From the NCBI GenBank assembly GCA_946811185.2, contig OX328109.1:1364001-1428000 (forward strand): a DNA stretch of 64,000 nucleotides, in the 5' to 3' direction. Position numbers and translations under genes: made by a program. Positions 10,680 through 21,714 of this stretch are shown one piece after another. A model generated the notes under the pieces. That model was given only the letters and a program-made list of their open reading frames with translations. It did no database searches and had not been told where the DNA came from. Every line of letters starts with the position of its first letter. Positions within the stretch are counted from its first letter, which is position 1. The DNA comes from Hippopus hippopus (lineage: Eukaryota; Mollusca; Bivalvia; Cardiida; Cardiidae).

Positions 10680-11065
10680 CGAAAGTAACAATAAAGGCCA
10701 AATGTAAACAAAGCGGGTGTTTAAATGCATTTGAATTTATACCATACCATTTAAGAGTATGGAAATTACTGTGAAGGTGACAATCTGTCATTGTACAGTC
10801 AGTCCAAGTGTTAGTCCCTGACAGAGAAATTAATTTCAAAACTAGGTTAAAACCTGCCAGGTAGCTGTGTCTTTTGTTTACTTTTTGCCTGATTATAAAA
10901 TTTTTTTTTTCTGCCAGCGACTAACATATGGCCTGACCACACGATAAAAGACGGTCATCTCCACAATATTTTCCATACTTTTAAATCGTATGATTTAAAT
11001 TTAAATGTATTAAAACACCTGCCTTGATATTTTGGCCTTTACTGGGCCTTTAATGGACTATGTAG
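10680..11065. repeat. Family I fold-back element, copy 1
   Basis: The left arm contains CAGTCAGTCCAAGTGTTAGT, the right arm CTGCCAGCGACTAAC, with TTACTTTTTGCCTG between. Copies at about 26725-27000 and 51040-51325 share this order. Confidence 0.6.
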
Positions 11066-11394
11066 CCTCTTAAAGGGGCTATTCAGGTTTTTGTAATTTT
11101 TAAAATGTGAAAACTTCAAACATTATTCATCACTCAGTTAAGTAAGGCAAAAGCTGCCAAAACAAATGTAAAGAAGAAAACCAAAATTAATGTAAGAAAA
11201 AAAAATACGCAAGAAAATTAAATGCAAGAAAAAAATATTTTTCACTTGTATTTCCTTTATGGGCCACATGTTATTGTTATTACGGTAGTTGTTTTCAAAA
11301 GCGATTAAATTTGTAAAATATGCATTTAACAAAATAAGACTTGTGGATTTGATGAAAGGATTTCCCAAATGGGACCAAAAAGCTAGTTTTTTAA

Positions 11395-11598
11395 CTCTTA
11401 TCCTGCTAGATAAATCAAATGAAACTTTCAAGCCGATATTAAAAACCTGGTTGATGCTATTTCAACTTTATTTTATGAGGAAAAAAATCTCCTTATCGGA
11501 CAGTGTAGATCCAAGATCAGACTGCACATTCTCTGCAGTCTGATCTTGATCTACACTGTCTGCAAAAGGCCAGTGAGTCACGCTTAGCAGCCAAAGGG
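11395..11598 (-). repeat. MITE-C copy (204 bp)
   Basis: TTAA at 11391-11394 and 11599-11602. Ends CTCTTATCCTGCTAG and CTTAGCAGCCAAAGGG; centre GATCCAAGATCAGACTGC and complement. Confidence 0.8.
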
Positions 11599-11759
11599 TT
11601 AACATATTTGATACAGAATTACCACAAAGGTTGTTGAAAAGTGTTTATTGTGGTTTATAAAAAGCTCTTAAAATTAACTGTTTCAAATATAGCTACTTTT
11701 TAATCCTCTCCACTTCAATTTTGCTTCAGTTTTAGGTGCAGTGTCACAGAAGGATAAAA

Positions 11760-11890
11760 TATTTGTTTTTTTTTCCATGACAAATGATGAATTTGTGAAG
11801 TCTAAAATTTGTACATATGGTAGAGAGTTTATAAAATAAAAAAATATTGTGACAAAACAACATTGTTTTCCAAAGCTTCCTTCTATAGGA
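11760..11890. repeat. MITE-A fragment
   Basis: AAGTCTAAAATTTGTACATATGG-type right end near 11800-11830 and a degraded left end; no central palindrome. Confidence 0.4.
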
Positions 11891-11896
11891 TTGTAG

Positions 11897-12205
11897 CCAA
11901 GCTGTGGTAGCTCAGTCTGTAGCGTACAGAATTCGGGAAGAGTCACTGGTTCGATCCCGAGCTCAGCCAATTTCTTTTCATGGATTGATGATAGTGATTG
12001 CAACAAGATTCATTCCTCTCTCACTGCAGACCATTGTTTTGACAGTAGTTATGTGGAAAGCAGCCAGTGGCGTGGGAAGAATATTGTGTGTAGTACTGGT
12101 AAAAGAAATTCCAGGAAGGCATGGATTGGTGCACTGGCCACTGCAGTATAACTGAAATAATGTTTAAAACACCATACAATCAATCAACCAATAAATCAAC
12201 CTACA
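11897..12205 (+). repeat. SINE-1 copy
   Basis: A box GTAGCTCAGTCTGTAGCG, B box GGTTCGATCCC, body and (CAAT)n tail CAATCAATCAACC. Diverged from the consensus by many substitutions. Confidence 0.85.
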
Positions 12206-12269
12206 AGGTTGTAAAAAAAAGAGATCATTTGCAAAGAATAACGAGTCCTTATTCTCCCTTGACCTGACG

Positions 12270-12465
12270 ACAAAATTGTAGACTGGTCCGAATTAAAAGC
12301 ACTTGCTGACAAAAAATTGACTTTATCTGTTAAAGGCTAGAAAACATTGTGGGAAAAGGAGAAAATGCTGGTTACCAGCATTTTCTCCTTTTCACACAAT
12401 GTTTTCAAAAGCCTTCTCTGTTGGCATTATTAAACTCTGGATTGTGTATAAAGGATTAACCTTGC
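12270..12465. repeat. MITE-A copy
   Basis: CCGAATTAAAAGCACTTGC, the central palindrome with GCTGGTTACCAGC, and the opposite end GATTGTGTATAAAGG. Confidence 0.75.
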
Positions 12466-12604
12466 ACTGACAGATGTTCAAATCTCCTCTAAATAATCTA
12501 TTGGTGTTAAAAGTTAATTCTACTTGTATAAAACAGATCCAATAGATCAAAGTAAATTTAATAATGTCGCTATTGAATTATCAAATTTAGACCCTTTCCC
12601 TTAA

Positions 12605-12995
12605 ATTCGAGTCAGGTAGTCCAGCTGGTAGTGTACAGGCCAATTTATTTCCAAGGATTGATGGTTGTTTGAGACAGCAGCCAGTGGCTTGGAAAGACTT
12701 GTGTGCACTGTAGTGGTAAAGAAAACTCTGTGTAGCCATGGATAGATGCACATCACTGGTAGCTGCAATATAACTGAAATAATGTTAAAAATGGCGCTAA
12801 ACACCATACAAAACTCTCCCTTGAAATTATAGTCGTTACTCGCTGGACCTCTGACACAAAGCCCTTCAGAGCGGGCCAGACAGGTACAGGTGAAACCAGG
12901 AAAAACATAATTTAGTGAGCTGTTACTGTGATATAGCTGAAATAATGTTGAAAGGGACATAAAACACCATACAGTAGTTATAATGCTGAGCATTG
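12605..12995 (+). repeat. Degraded SINE-1 followed by SINE-2 tail
   Basis: SINE-1 body pieces (GGCAGCAGCCAGTGGC region, GGATAGATGCAC, AACTGAAATAATG) to about 12815, then a second tail with AAATAATGTTGAAAGGG to 12975. Heads are mostly lost. Confidence 0.6.
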
Positions 12996-13007
12996 GAGGA
13001 CACCCAA

Positions 13008-13740
13008 CTGGTTAAGGCTTTACCACCAAACAATCTGAGTTTTTAATGACCCCAAGGAAAAAAGCTTGTAAAATCATTGTGGAAAAAGGAGAAAATGCTG
13101 GTTACCAGCATTTTCTCCTTGTCTTACAATGTTTTCAAACCTTTTAGAAACAAATCCAATTGGAGCCACATTTAACAGGTCGTTTACAAATGCTTTCAGT
13201 TTGGACCAATCTAAGATTTTGTTGTTTGCTTATAAGTTAAATTAAGTAAGGTGGAAAACAAAACAATGTTGATGTTGGACATGGACCATGGTATTGCCAT
13301 AGTGAAATGAAAAAAGGATTATTTTCTATAATACAAGATAAGAACAAATAAGATTTTTTGGTTATAAAAACCCTTCAAAGCTGTATATCAGATATGATTG
13401 AAGATGAAAGAAGAACTAATGGGTAGAATGGAATGGCAGGCTCATCCTAAGAGTAAAGGAAACAGGTGGAACCAATTAAATTAAGCTTTCATATGATATG
13501 TTTCTCTGGATAGACTTCCAACTTATGGAGGTAAACTGCACCACAAAAATCCAGACTTACTGATGGGAGAAAAACACCGGATAAAGGATAAGATGCAGAT
13601 AACTAGCATTTTCTCCCTTTTCTACAGTGTTTGATACCCAATCAAAGACTAATCCAATCATTTTAGCAATATTTATTTGTTGTCTTCAAAATTAAATGAA
13701 CTTGGATGAGTCTTAAATTTTGTCATTTGGTAGAAAATTA
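13008..13740. repeat. Two MITE-A copies with spacer
   Basis: Copies at about 13008-13245 and 13540-13740, both with left and right ends. The second has lost most of its palindrome. 13246-13539 holds nothing recognisable. Confidence 0.65.
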
Positions 13741-13744
13741 ATGC

Positions 13745-13995
13745 CATTATTTCACTTAGAGTAGTACAGGAGTCACTTTTACCAGCACTGTAGAACCAAG
13801 CCAGTGGCTGCTTTCCCAGACAACTATCATGGAAACAATGATCAGCAGTGGTGAGAGAGGATTGAATCCTGTTTTAATGACTATCATTAATCCTTGCAAA
13901 GAAATTTTTCTAAGCTTTGGATTTGAACCGGTGAACCCCTGTACTTAATTAATGGTCAAGTCCTGTACTTTACCAACTGCGATAGCAGGCTTGGC
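13745..13995 (-). repeat. SINE-1 copy, minus strand
   Basis: Reverse-complement body (CCAGTGGCTGCTTTCCCA, GAGAGAGGATTGAATCC) leading to a degraded head with GGATTTGAACCGG as reversed B box. Confidence 0.75.
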
Positions 13996-14109
13996 AAGTC
14001 ACAGAAATTTATTTTGATTTGTTCCATCCAGCAATATCATGGTTCATATCCAACAATAACAATAATCTGTTTTTTCAATTCACTAATACTGGTTCCATGT
14101 TGTATTTAA

Positions 14110-14318
14110 CCCTTAGGCTGCTAAGCTCAACTTAATGACCTTTTGCAGACAGTGTAGAGCAAGATCAGACTGCACAGAACATGCAGTCTGATCTTTGATC
14201 TACACTGTCCAAAAAAGGAGATATTTTTCCCCTAAAAATATACCTAAAAGAAATAACAGAATTTGGGTTTTTGCTATTGGCTTGAAAGTTTTATTTCACT
14301 TATTTAGCAGGATTAGGG
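14110..14318 (+). repeat. MITE-C copy (209 bp)
   Basis: TTAA at 14106-14109 and 14319-14322; starts CCCTTAGGCTGCTAAGC and ends TAGCAGGATTAGGG. Palindromic centre GATCAGACTGCACAG/ATGCAGTCTGATC. Confidence 0.82.
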
Positions 14319-14569
14319 TTAAATGTCCAACAGACAACAAAAATGCAGATTGTACATGTTGAAAGCATTTGCATGTACACATCTAATTCATTATGAATAC
14401 CAGCATTTTCTTCTATGTTTTCAGTAGCCACTTTCCATATGTATCATAAAGATGATGATTTTTCAGCCAGATGTTAATTATTTCGAGTTCAGAGAATTTG
14501 ACTCCTTCATAAGTTCACTGTGGCAATATCATGGTGCATGTCCAACAATAACAATATGGTGTTTTCCAT

Positions 14570-15028
14570 CTTACTTTTAATTTTTACCAAACATCCTTTA
14601 GACCTGTCCAAATTGAAAAACAATTGCAGATGGCAAAATAGATGTGTCAAGAAAATCAAAATTTGTTTTTTGAAGGGTAGAAAACATTGTTGGAAGAGGA
14701 GAAAATGCTGGTTACCAGCATTTTCTCCATTTCCCACAATGTTTTCTGTAGGTTTCTTTCTCTAGCTTGTTAAAAGTTGGGATTGTGTGGTAAAGAATGA
14801 AAAATGTTGATTCCATGTTACATTTTAGACTTGACCAAATCGAGAACACTTGCAGTGGACAAATAAAATCTAGCTCAAAGGATATTTTACGTCGTTAAGA
14901 GAGTAAAAAACATTGCTAGAAAAGGAGAAAATGCTGATTACCAGCTTTTACTCCTTTTCCCATAATGTTTTTTAGGGCCTTTTTCATCAGGGTCATTAAC
15001 ACTTGGGATCATTTGGCAAAGGGGTTAA
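14570..15028. repeat. Two MITE-A copies
   Basis: Copies at about 14570-14800 and 14825-15024. The second ends GGCAAAGGGG-TTAA (15025-15028), and this TTAA also begins the next copy. Confidence 0.75.
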
Positions 15029-15550
15029 CTCTTTACCACACAATCCAGACTTTTAACGACCCTGATGAAAAAAGCTTTTGAAAATATTGTGGAAAAAGGA
15101 GAAAATGCTGGTTACCAGCATTTTCTTCTTTTCTCACAATGTTTTCTACCCTATCAAAGACAGTAATCATCATTTTAGCATCATTTAATTTGTGGTACTT
15201 AAATACTTCTGATTAGCTGAGCCCCGGTAGCTCAGTTGGTAGCATGCAGGACTTGAGAACGGGGTCGTGGGTTCGATCCCTGGCTAGGCCAATTTCTTTC
15301 TGAGGATTGATGATAGTCATTGCGACAGGATTCATTCCTCTTCCACCGCTGACCATTGTCTCAACGATGGTTATGTGGGAAAGCAGCCAGTGGCTTAGAA
15401 AGAAAATTGTGCTGAGTACTGGTTAAAGAGACTCCAGGAAAGCATGGATAGGTGCACTGGCCACCACGATATAACTGAAATAATGTTGAAAACGGCGTTA
15501 AACACCATACAATCAATCAATCTAGACCGAAATTTTGTTGTTTGGTAAAG
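15029..15550. repeat. MITE-A interrupted by SINE-1
   Basis: MITE-A starts at 15029 (CTCTTTACCACACAATCC) and breaks off near 15212. It resumes at 15522 with TCTAGACCGAAATTTTGTTG and ends GGTAAAG before TTAA 15551-15554. The inserted SINE-1 is therefore the younger element. Confidence 0.85.
15221..15521 (+). repeat. SINE-1 reference copy (301 bp)
   Basis: Best preserved SINE in the window. A box TAGCTCAGTTGGTAGC (15228-15243), B box GGTTCGATCC (15270-15279). The body has GGATTGATGATAGTCATTG and GGGAAAGCAGCCAGTGG, the 3' domain ATAACTGAAATAATGTTG and AACGGCGTTAAACACC, then CAATCAATCAA. Pol III transcription is expected from the boxes; mobilisation would need a LINE partner not seen here. Confidence 0.9.
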
Positions 15551-15722
15551 TTAAGTATTTTCCATTTCCATGAACAAAATAATATAATTCTAAGCGCTGG
15601 TTTGATATTTGAATTATTGATGAAGGTGCACTATTATACTGTCTCAATACTTTGTTCTCTCCAAATTTGTCAATGATCTTATTTGAATGCACAGCAAGAA
15701 AATAATTGTTAACTCTTTACCA

Positions 15723-15930
15723 CACAATCCTGAGTTTTAACGAACCTCAAATAGAAGGCTTTTGAAAACAATGTTGGGAAAAAGAAGAAAATGCTGGTAA
15801 CCAGCATTTTCTCCTTTTTCCCCACATTGTTTTTTACCCTATCATATACAGAAATCACCGTTTAAGCTGTGTTTAAATTGTCGTCTGCAACTGCTTTCAA
15901 TTTGATCTGAATTATGCAGTATAGAAAAGA
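15723..15930. repeat. MITE-A copy
   Basis: TTAA at 15719-15722, start CTCTTTACCACACAATCC, palindrome with GCTGGTAACCAGC; the right end is degraded. Confidence 0.75.
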
Positions 15931-16425
15931 GTAACAGGCCAGGTGGGGTATGAACGCAATTGACCCATCAAGGAGGCATGTTTTTTTAGCTGGGCTATTT
16001 TCTGAGAAAACTTTGAGGTATTGTCATAGCCCTGGGCTCATTGCTGTCTGTGCAAATGTTGTGCAGAAACTTTGACATTTTATAAAGGAAGAAAACACTG
16101 TGGGAAAAAGGAGAAAATGTCTTTGGATGATACGGTGAAGGGTTGAATAGAACAAAATGCAAGAAAATCTTCAATGCAACAAATGGCCATTTCGTAGACA
16201 ACAAATTCCTCAGAGAAACCATAGGTACCTGTCAGACTGATTTCTTGTGACATTGTCCAGAAAATGCGCAATACTGGTGACATTGTCTGGAAAATGCCCA
16301 ATACTTGGCTATCTGTAATTGGTTCCTGCAAGCTGCTGTTCTCAATAGAAAGCGTTATGAATTCCATCTGTATATTTATGGTCACTTGATACAAATGTAT
16401 ATTAGTTTTTCTGATTAGATCGGAT
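15931..16425. other. Mostly unique intron DNA with one MITE-A fragment
   Basis: A MITE-A half palindrome at 16085-16120 and a small direct repeat AAAATGCGCAATACT/AAAATGCCCAATACT (16260-16305). No gene is seen. Confidence 0.4.
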
Positions 16426-16429
16426 GTTT

Positions 16430-16512
16430 TTTCTGGCAGGCAGCTAAATTGGTAGAGCAGTGAAGCTCAACTGATTCCTTTGAAAGATGTTTGATTTGGA
16501 CTCCAGAAGTAA
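16430..16512 (+). repeat. tRNA-like fragment
   Basis: CAGCTAAATTGGTAGAGCAG looks like an A box and GTTTGATTTGGACTCC a degraded B box. The 73-nt cloverleaf does not close, so I read it as a SINE head or tRNA pseudogene. Confidence 0.35.
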
Positions 16513-16552
16513 AATGTTAACCTTCTACATAAATCACTGACCTTTTTACTGG

Positions 16553-17455
16553 CATGGCAGATTGTTTGATAGATTGTATGGGACTTAATGCCATTTTCAA
16601 CATTATTTCTCTTATATCACGGCAGCCAGTGCACCTATCCATGCTTTTCTGGTGTTTCTTTTCACCAGTACTTAGCACAATATTCTTTCCAAACCACTGG
16701 CTGCTTGCCCACATAAACATTGTCCAAACAATGATCAGCATTGAGATAGGAATGAATCCTGTTGTCATGACTATCATCAATCCTTGAAAAGAAATTCGTC
16801 GTGCTGGGGACTTGAACCAGTGACTCCCTGTTTTCAAGTCCTGTACGCTACAAGCTGTGCTTGGGGTCCTGCGTGGCTCAGTGGTACAGTGTGGGGCTCT
16901 TAACTTGGAGACCCAGGTTTGAGCCCCACCTGATCTGCTGGGTTTTTCGTGGGAGTGCCTTGGGCAAGACACTTCAGAACCATAGCCTAGTACTGGTGAA
17001 ACCCAGGAAGTACATGAATATGTGAGCTGTCGCCTTGACATAACTGAAATAATGTTAAAAGCGGCATGAAACACCATTCAGTTAATACAGTCATTGCTAC
17101 TGGCGTTTGGTATGGCTGATGGCAACCTGTTGACCTTTTTGACTCATCATCTCCTAATTGATTGTATGGTATGTAACACCGTTTTCAACATTATTTCAGT
17201 TATATCACGGCTGCCAGTGCACCTATCCATGCTTTCCTGGAGTCTCTTTTACCAGTACTTTGCACAATTTTCCACTGGCTGCTTTCCCACATAATCAACG
17301 TCGAGACAACATCATCTCCTGATACACCAAAGCCTGTAGCGCAGTGGGTAAAGTGCAGGATTTGAAATCAGGGGCTCACTAATTTGAATCCCCAGCTCAG
17401 TCAAGTTCTTTCAGAGGATTGATGATAGTCATTGTGTTAGGGTTCATTCCTCTCT
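16553..17455. repeat. SINE cluster: SINE-1 (-), SINE-2 (+), SINE-1 (-), SINE-1 (+)
   Basis: SINE-1 minus 16553-16860; SINE-2 plus 16863-17087; truncated SINE-1 minus 17152-17305; SINE-1 plus 17330-17455 with a degraded B box AATTTGAATCCCC. The last ends in the CT-rich microsatellite. Confidence 0.8.
16863..17087 (+). repeat. SINE-2 reference copy
   Basis: Head GGGTCCTGCGTGGCTCAGTG (A box TGGCTCAGTGGTACAGTG), B box GGTTTGAGCCCC, body GGTTTTTCGTGGGAGTG and GGGCAAGACACTTCAGA, and the tail ATAACTGAAATAATGTTAAA with GCGGCATGAAACACC. The head and body differ from SINE-1 but the last ~50 bp are homologous. Confidence 0.85.
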
Positions 17456-17555
17456 GTCTCAGTCTCTCTGTCTCTTTGTCTCCGTCTCTGTCTCTCTCCC
17501 CATCCTCTCTCCTCTCTCTCTGTGTCCCTCTCTTTCTCTCTCTCCCACCCCTAGG
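17448..17555 (+). repeat. CT-rich microsatellite
   Basis: Irregular TCTC/TGTC repeat from about 17448 to 17550, strongly polypyrimidine on the + strand. Confidence 0.85.
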
Positions 17556-17771
17556 TCCTTGAATTAAGCTTGACAACCTAAGGTTTAAAACTCAGGATTG
17601 TGTGGTAAAGAGTGAAGTCATAAAAGACAGCTCTGCTGAAAAGTAGGGATAGAATGTTGCTTAGGAAGAAGGGCTATCAGTTACAATAACTGGTTCATTT
17701 TGCCATGAAAATACAGACTAAATTGTTTAGCTTGGGGCAGGTTTTTTTCCTCTATATCAGACTTCACAGAA

Positions 17772-18440
17772 ATTAACCCCTTATTCTATTACCAAACACT
17801 TCAGAGTTTTATATATCCCATGAAAGGAGCCCTTTTGAAAACATTGTGGGAAAAGGAGAAAATGCTGGTAACCAGTATTTTCTTCTTTTCTGGTAATGTT
17901 TTCTATCCCATTAAAGATAATTTTCATCATTTCAGTCAGCTTTAATTTTACCTCTGCAGGTGCTTTCAATTTGGACAAGTCTAAAATTTTGTTGTGTGGT
18001 AAAGAGTTATAATGAATATAGATAGGGTACTTTTTTTTTTCAGTGAACAATAAAGAGTCAATTATTGCATAATCAAGCCAAGTTATGCAGTAAATAGCCC
18101 ACAAGATACAGGGTAGGGTACATCCAAGATCAGACTACACATTTTCTGCAGTCTGATTTTGAACTGAGAGTCTGCTAAAGTACTATTTTTCATGCTAAGC
18201 AGCAGAGGATTTATCCATTCCAAAACAACAAATTTTAGACTCACAAATGGACAGCATCTACAGGCAGCAAATCTGTAAGTGGTACGAAGGAACTTAACTT
18301 CTTTGACAGGGGAGAAAACATTGTGGGAAAAGGGAAAATGCTGGTTACCAGCGTTTTCTCCTTTTCCCATAATGTTTTCATAAGGCGGCTTTCATAAGGT
18401 CGTGACAACACTTGATTGTTTGGTAAAGGGGTTAGTCTGT
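17772..18440. repeat. MITE-A, MITE-B/C fragment, MITE-A
   Basis: MITE-A 17772-18008; a core fragment GATCAGACTACACATTTTC (18115-18165); MITE-A about 18215-18432 with a well kept palindrome except one arm (GCGTTTTCTCC). Confidence 0.7.
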
Positions 18441-18739
18441 ACGAAAGTAACCGGACTGGAAGAAAATAATTGGGTTTCTTATTTCCTGTTCGATTTTCAG
18501 CACTTTGCCTATGAAACTTGTTATCATGGAATATTTTTATACCCTCATGATGCAAGGTCTTGGGGCATAATTATTATTTTTGGTCCATCTGTTATCAAGT
18601 TTACGAGCAATTCCTCCTTAGGTTTTAAAAATATGTGCTGGAGGATGGAAACAGTCACCACTAGGAGGCACTGAGTCTATTCTGAATATGTAAGTCCTCA
18701 GAGTGCATTATCTATGTTAGAACCATACTCTTTCAAAAC

Positions 18740-19100
18740 GGTCAAATACATCTGCTGAAAGCATTGACTCATGTCAGCCTGTGCAGTCCATGCAGGTTGA
18801 CATGAATTTCTTGCTATTTATAAATTTTTGGTGTGTCTAAGGACCATTCTACCTCATTATTCAGTCCGTTGTTATACAAACCTTACTTTATGGCAAAAGT
18901 AGCAGAACGTTTCAACCCATGTCAGCCAGCGCATAAGTCATAACATATGACATAAGTAAAGAAATTTTGCTATATTTGAATTTTTTTGTGTGTCCAAGGA
19001 CCATTCTACCTCATGATTCAGTTGTTAGATAAAATGGATTTTATGGATCTATAATTATGTGATGACGTGCTTGGTATAATGCATCTCAGAGATACATTAA
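18740..19100. repeat. MITE-D with internal duplication
   Basis: The segment from CATGTCAGCC to CTACCTCAT.ATTCAG occurs twice (about 18768-18880 and 18915-19030). The right end GCATCTCAGAGATACATTAA meets the next MITE-A at TTAA 19097-19100. Confidence 0.6.
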
Positions 19101-19312
19101 CCCTTTACCACACAATCCCAAACCCTGAAAAAGAAGGCTTTTGGAAACATTGTGGGAAAAGGAGAAAATGCTTGTAACAAGCATTTTCTCCTTTTCTCAC
19201 AATGTTTTCGACCCTTTCACAGAGCCAAAGATCACTTGTATCAATTTCAAATTTGTCCTCAGTAGTTACTTTTAATTTGGGAGAGTCAAAAATGTTTTAT
19301 TAGGGAAAGTTT
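19101..19312. repeat. MITE-A inserted at the MITE-D terminal TTAA
   Basis: Starts CCCTTTACCACACAATCCC right after the MITE-D ATACATTAA; palindrome AATGCTTGTAACAAGCATT; right end diverged. Confidence 0.7.
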
Positions 19313-19570
19313 TAAACCCCTTTTTCCCAGAACACCATCCATTTACATTTCATCTTGTCTCCACTTTGGTGACTCTGTCGTTAATCCCGGAGGATTTCAA
19401 ACGTCAGATTGTACAGCGACAGAGGGATTTGTTCTAAGCGTCACTTAGCCTTAACAGTGATATGCTATATGATAAATTGCCACACTTCATTATGAATGTA
19501 TTGACTTACTTGGTGTGAGCACTGGAGAATATGGTGAAATACAAGGTCAGTCTTAACCCATGGCCAAACA
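19313..19570. other. Unique intron DNA
   Basis: No gene or element recognised. Confidence 0.35.
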
Positions 19571-19584
19571 GGCTACATGTATTT

Positions 19585-19940
19585 TTATACCTTTACCACA
19601 CAATTCCAAGTCTTAATGACCCGAAGGAAATTACGACCTTTTGAAAACATTGTGGGAAAAGGAGAAAATGTTTTGTACCCTTCTGAAGGTGAATTTGGTA
19701 ATGGGGTAAATTTTTTACCAAATGACAAAATTTTGGACAAGTCCAAATTGAAAACATTAATTTTGCAGATACCAAATTAAATGTGGCTCAAACGTTAGAA
19801 ATTGTGTAAGAAAAGATAGAAAATATTGTGGGATAAGAAAAAAGTGCTGATTACCTCCATTTTCTCCTTTTCCCACAATGCTTTCATAAGGCCTTCTTCC
19901 TCAGTGTTGTTAAAACTTGGGATTGCGTGGTAAACGGTTA
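19585..19940. repeat. Two partly deleted MITE-A copies
   Basis: Copy 1 has only half of its palindrome (19640-19672), then a right end AAATTTTGGACAAGTCC; copy 2 ends GGATTGCGTGGTAAACGG. Confidence 0.65.
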
Positions 19941-19996
19941 ATCTCCATAATGCATTTGTACCAAAGCAAGGCATCATTATAGATATGGATGCTTAA

Positions 19997-20217
19997 CTCT
20001 TTACTAAACGACAAATTTTTGGACTGGACCAAATTGAAAGCATTTGTAGACGACAAAATAAATGTAACTGAACAAATGAAATTTGTTTTGGAAAGAGTAG
20101 AAAACATTGTGGTAAAAGGAGAAAATGCTGGTTACCAGCATTTTCTCCTTTTCCCACAATGTTTTCAAAAGCCTTCTTTCTCAGGGTCGTTAAAAGCCGG
20201 GATTGTGGGGTAAAGAG
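19997..20217 (+). repeat. MITE-A reference copy, exactly 221 bp
   Basis: TTAA at 19993-19996 and 20218-20221. Start CTCTTTACTAAACGACAAAT; subterminal ACCAAATTGAAAGCATTTG; the 66-bp palindrome centred on GCTGGTTACCAGC at ~20132; right end CGTTAAAAGCCGGGATTGTG. It has no coding capacity. The same length recurs at 25480-25700, 40273-40493 and 48397-48617. Confidence 0.9.
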
Positions 20218-20234
20218 TTAAGATACATTTTGTC

Positions 20235-20397
20235 CAACAACAGATTGAATCTGGAGGTACACTGGTCCTTTGACATGCAGAAAATTGACCAATAGCAAAA
20301 GGCTTAGACCTAGGTCAGCCAGAGCCGACTGCACAGGTTAAATTGGGTTGATACTTTTTATAGTTGCATTAAAGTCCCTTTTCACAGAGCATGGCTC
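20235..20397. repeat. MITE-D right half
   Basis: CTTTGACATGCAGAAAATTG to TTCACAGAGCATGGCTCAT. It abuts the element below. Confidence 0.65.
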
Positions 20398-20399
20398 AT

Positions 20400-21232
20400 G
20401 TTTTTAGCCCACCTGAGCACAAAGTGCTCAAGGTGAGCTTTTGTGATCGTGCTGCGTCCGGCGCTCGTCATGCGTCGTTCGTTGTCTGTCGTCAACTTTT
20501 ACCTTGTGTACACACTAGAGACCACATTTTCTGTCAAATACTCATGAAACTTGGTCAGAATGTTTGTCTTGATACCTCGGACGAGACAAAAAATAGGTCA
20601 TATCTGGTCAAAAACTAGGTCACTAGGTCAAATCTTAGAATAACCTTGTGTATACTCTAGAGGCCACATTTTCAGTCCAATACTCATGAAACTTGGTCAG
20701 GATGTTTAGCTTGATGATACCTTGGATGAGTTTGAAAATGGGTCATGTCCGGTCAAAAACTAGGTCACTAGGTAAAATCTTAGAAAAACCTTGTGTACCC
20801 TCTAGAGGCCACATTTTCAGTCCAATACTCTTAAAAGTTGGTCAGATTATTTGTCTTGATGATAGCTTTGACAGGTTGGAAAGTAGGTCACATTGGGTTT
20901 AAAACTAGGTCACTAGGTCAAAGCATTAAAAAACCTTGTGTACACTCTAGATGCTGCATTTCCTGTCTGATAATCTTGAAACTTGGTCAGAATGTTTGTC
21001 TTAATGATATCTTGGATGAGTTTGAAAATGGGTCACATTGGGTCAAAAACTAGGTCACTGGATAAAATCTTAGATAAACCTTATGTATACCATAGAGACC
21101 ATATTTTAAGTCCCGTACTAATGAAAGTTTGTCAGAATGTGTGTATCCTGGAAGAAATTAGAAAATGGGTCATATATGGTCAAAAGGCACAGATGAGTGA
21201 CTTAGGGCCATTATGGCCCTCTTGTGTCATAT
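20400..21232 (+). mobile_element. Helitron/pearl-like element with five 145-bp units
   Basis: Head with palindrome CACCTGAGCA..TGCTCAAGGTG and CGTCATGCGTCG repeats. Five tandem units begin ACCTTGTGT at 20501, 20643, 20788, 20933 and 21078 (one spacing of 142, three of 145), each with CATGAAACTTGGTCAG and GGTCAAAAACTAGGTCACT variants. The 3' end is a hairpin GGGCCATTATGGCCC followed by TCTTGT. The layout (head, tandem core, terminal hairpin, no TIR) is that of non-autonomous bivalve elements of Helitron type; the class is inference. Confidence 0.7.
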
Positions 21233-21700
21233 TTCTAGATGTAGTGGAACAATAACATTCCACAGTTATTGCTATATTTTTCCTGCATGTTGGATGCTCT
21301 TTGATCTGGATCTGCACCATCCTCAAAAATACCAACACATGTCATGATATAAGAACTGTCTTGTCAATATTCAAGCACTGCACATACACTATGCATTAAA
21401 GTGAGGGACATCAATTGTGAAGCATATCAAAGAAGTATTTCTCAAGTACTTGGGGGCTTGTCGATAGAGTCAACTTTTGTAAGACAGAATCGACTTTTGT
21501 ACACAGGGGCTTTTCTCACAATTACCACAACTTATTGTTTGAACGGAGCAGTGTGATATTTCACACTCGTATGAATACTAAAATATCGAGTAGCTAGGGA
21601 AGAGTGACAATGCTATTATGTTGTGCATGTCCTTGAATGTGTGCCTTCCAATAAAGACGGTTTTGTAGTATTCTTTGATGCCCGAGCCACAATCTTAGCT
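21233..21700. other. Unique intron DNA
   Basis: No element recognised beyond a weak repeat of GAATCGACTTTTGTAC-like sequence near 21470-21510. Confidence 0.3.
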
Positions 21701-21714
21701 CTTTGTAGATTGGT

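Noticed and set aside
15221..15293. tRNA gene at the head of SINE-1 (and at 9562, 11897, 16863, 28806, 40905, 42563, 62678)
   Set aside because: A and B boxes are present, but the acceptor stem does not close and each is followed by the SINE body and tail. These are tRNA-derived SINE heads.
20400..21232. CRISPR-like array (regular repeats)
   Set aside because: Units of 145 bp have no spacer/repeat distinction and lie in a eukaryotic intron.
20391..21255. Four overlapping frames with KTRSLGK.L.KPCV motifs
   Set aside because: Translation of the 145-bp tandem units; each stops in every unit and shows no family.
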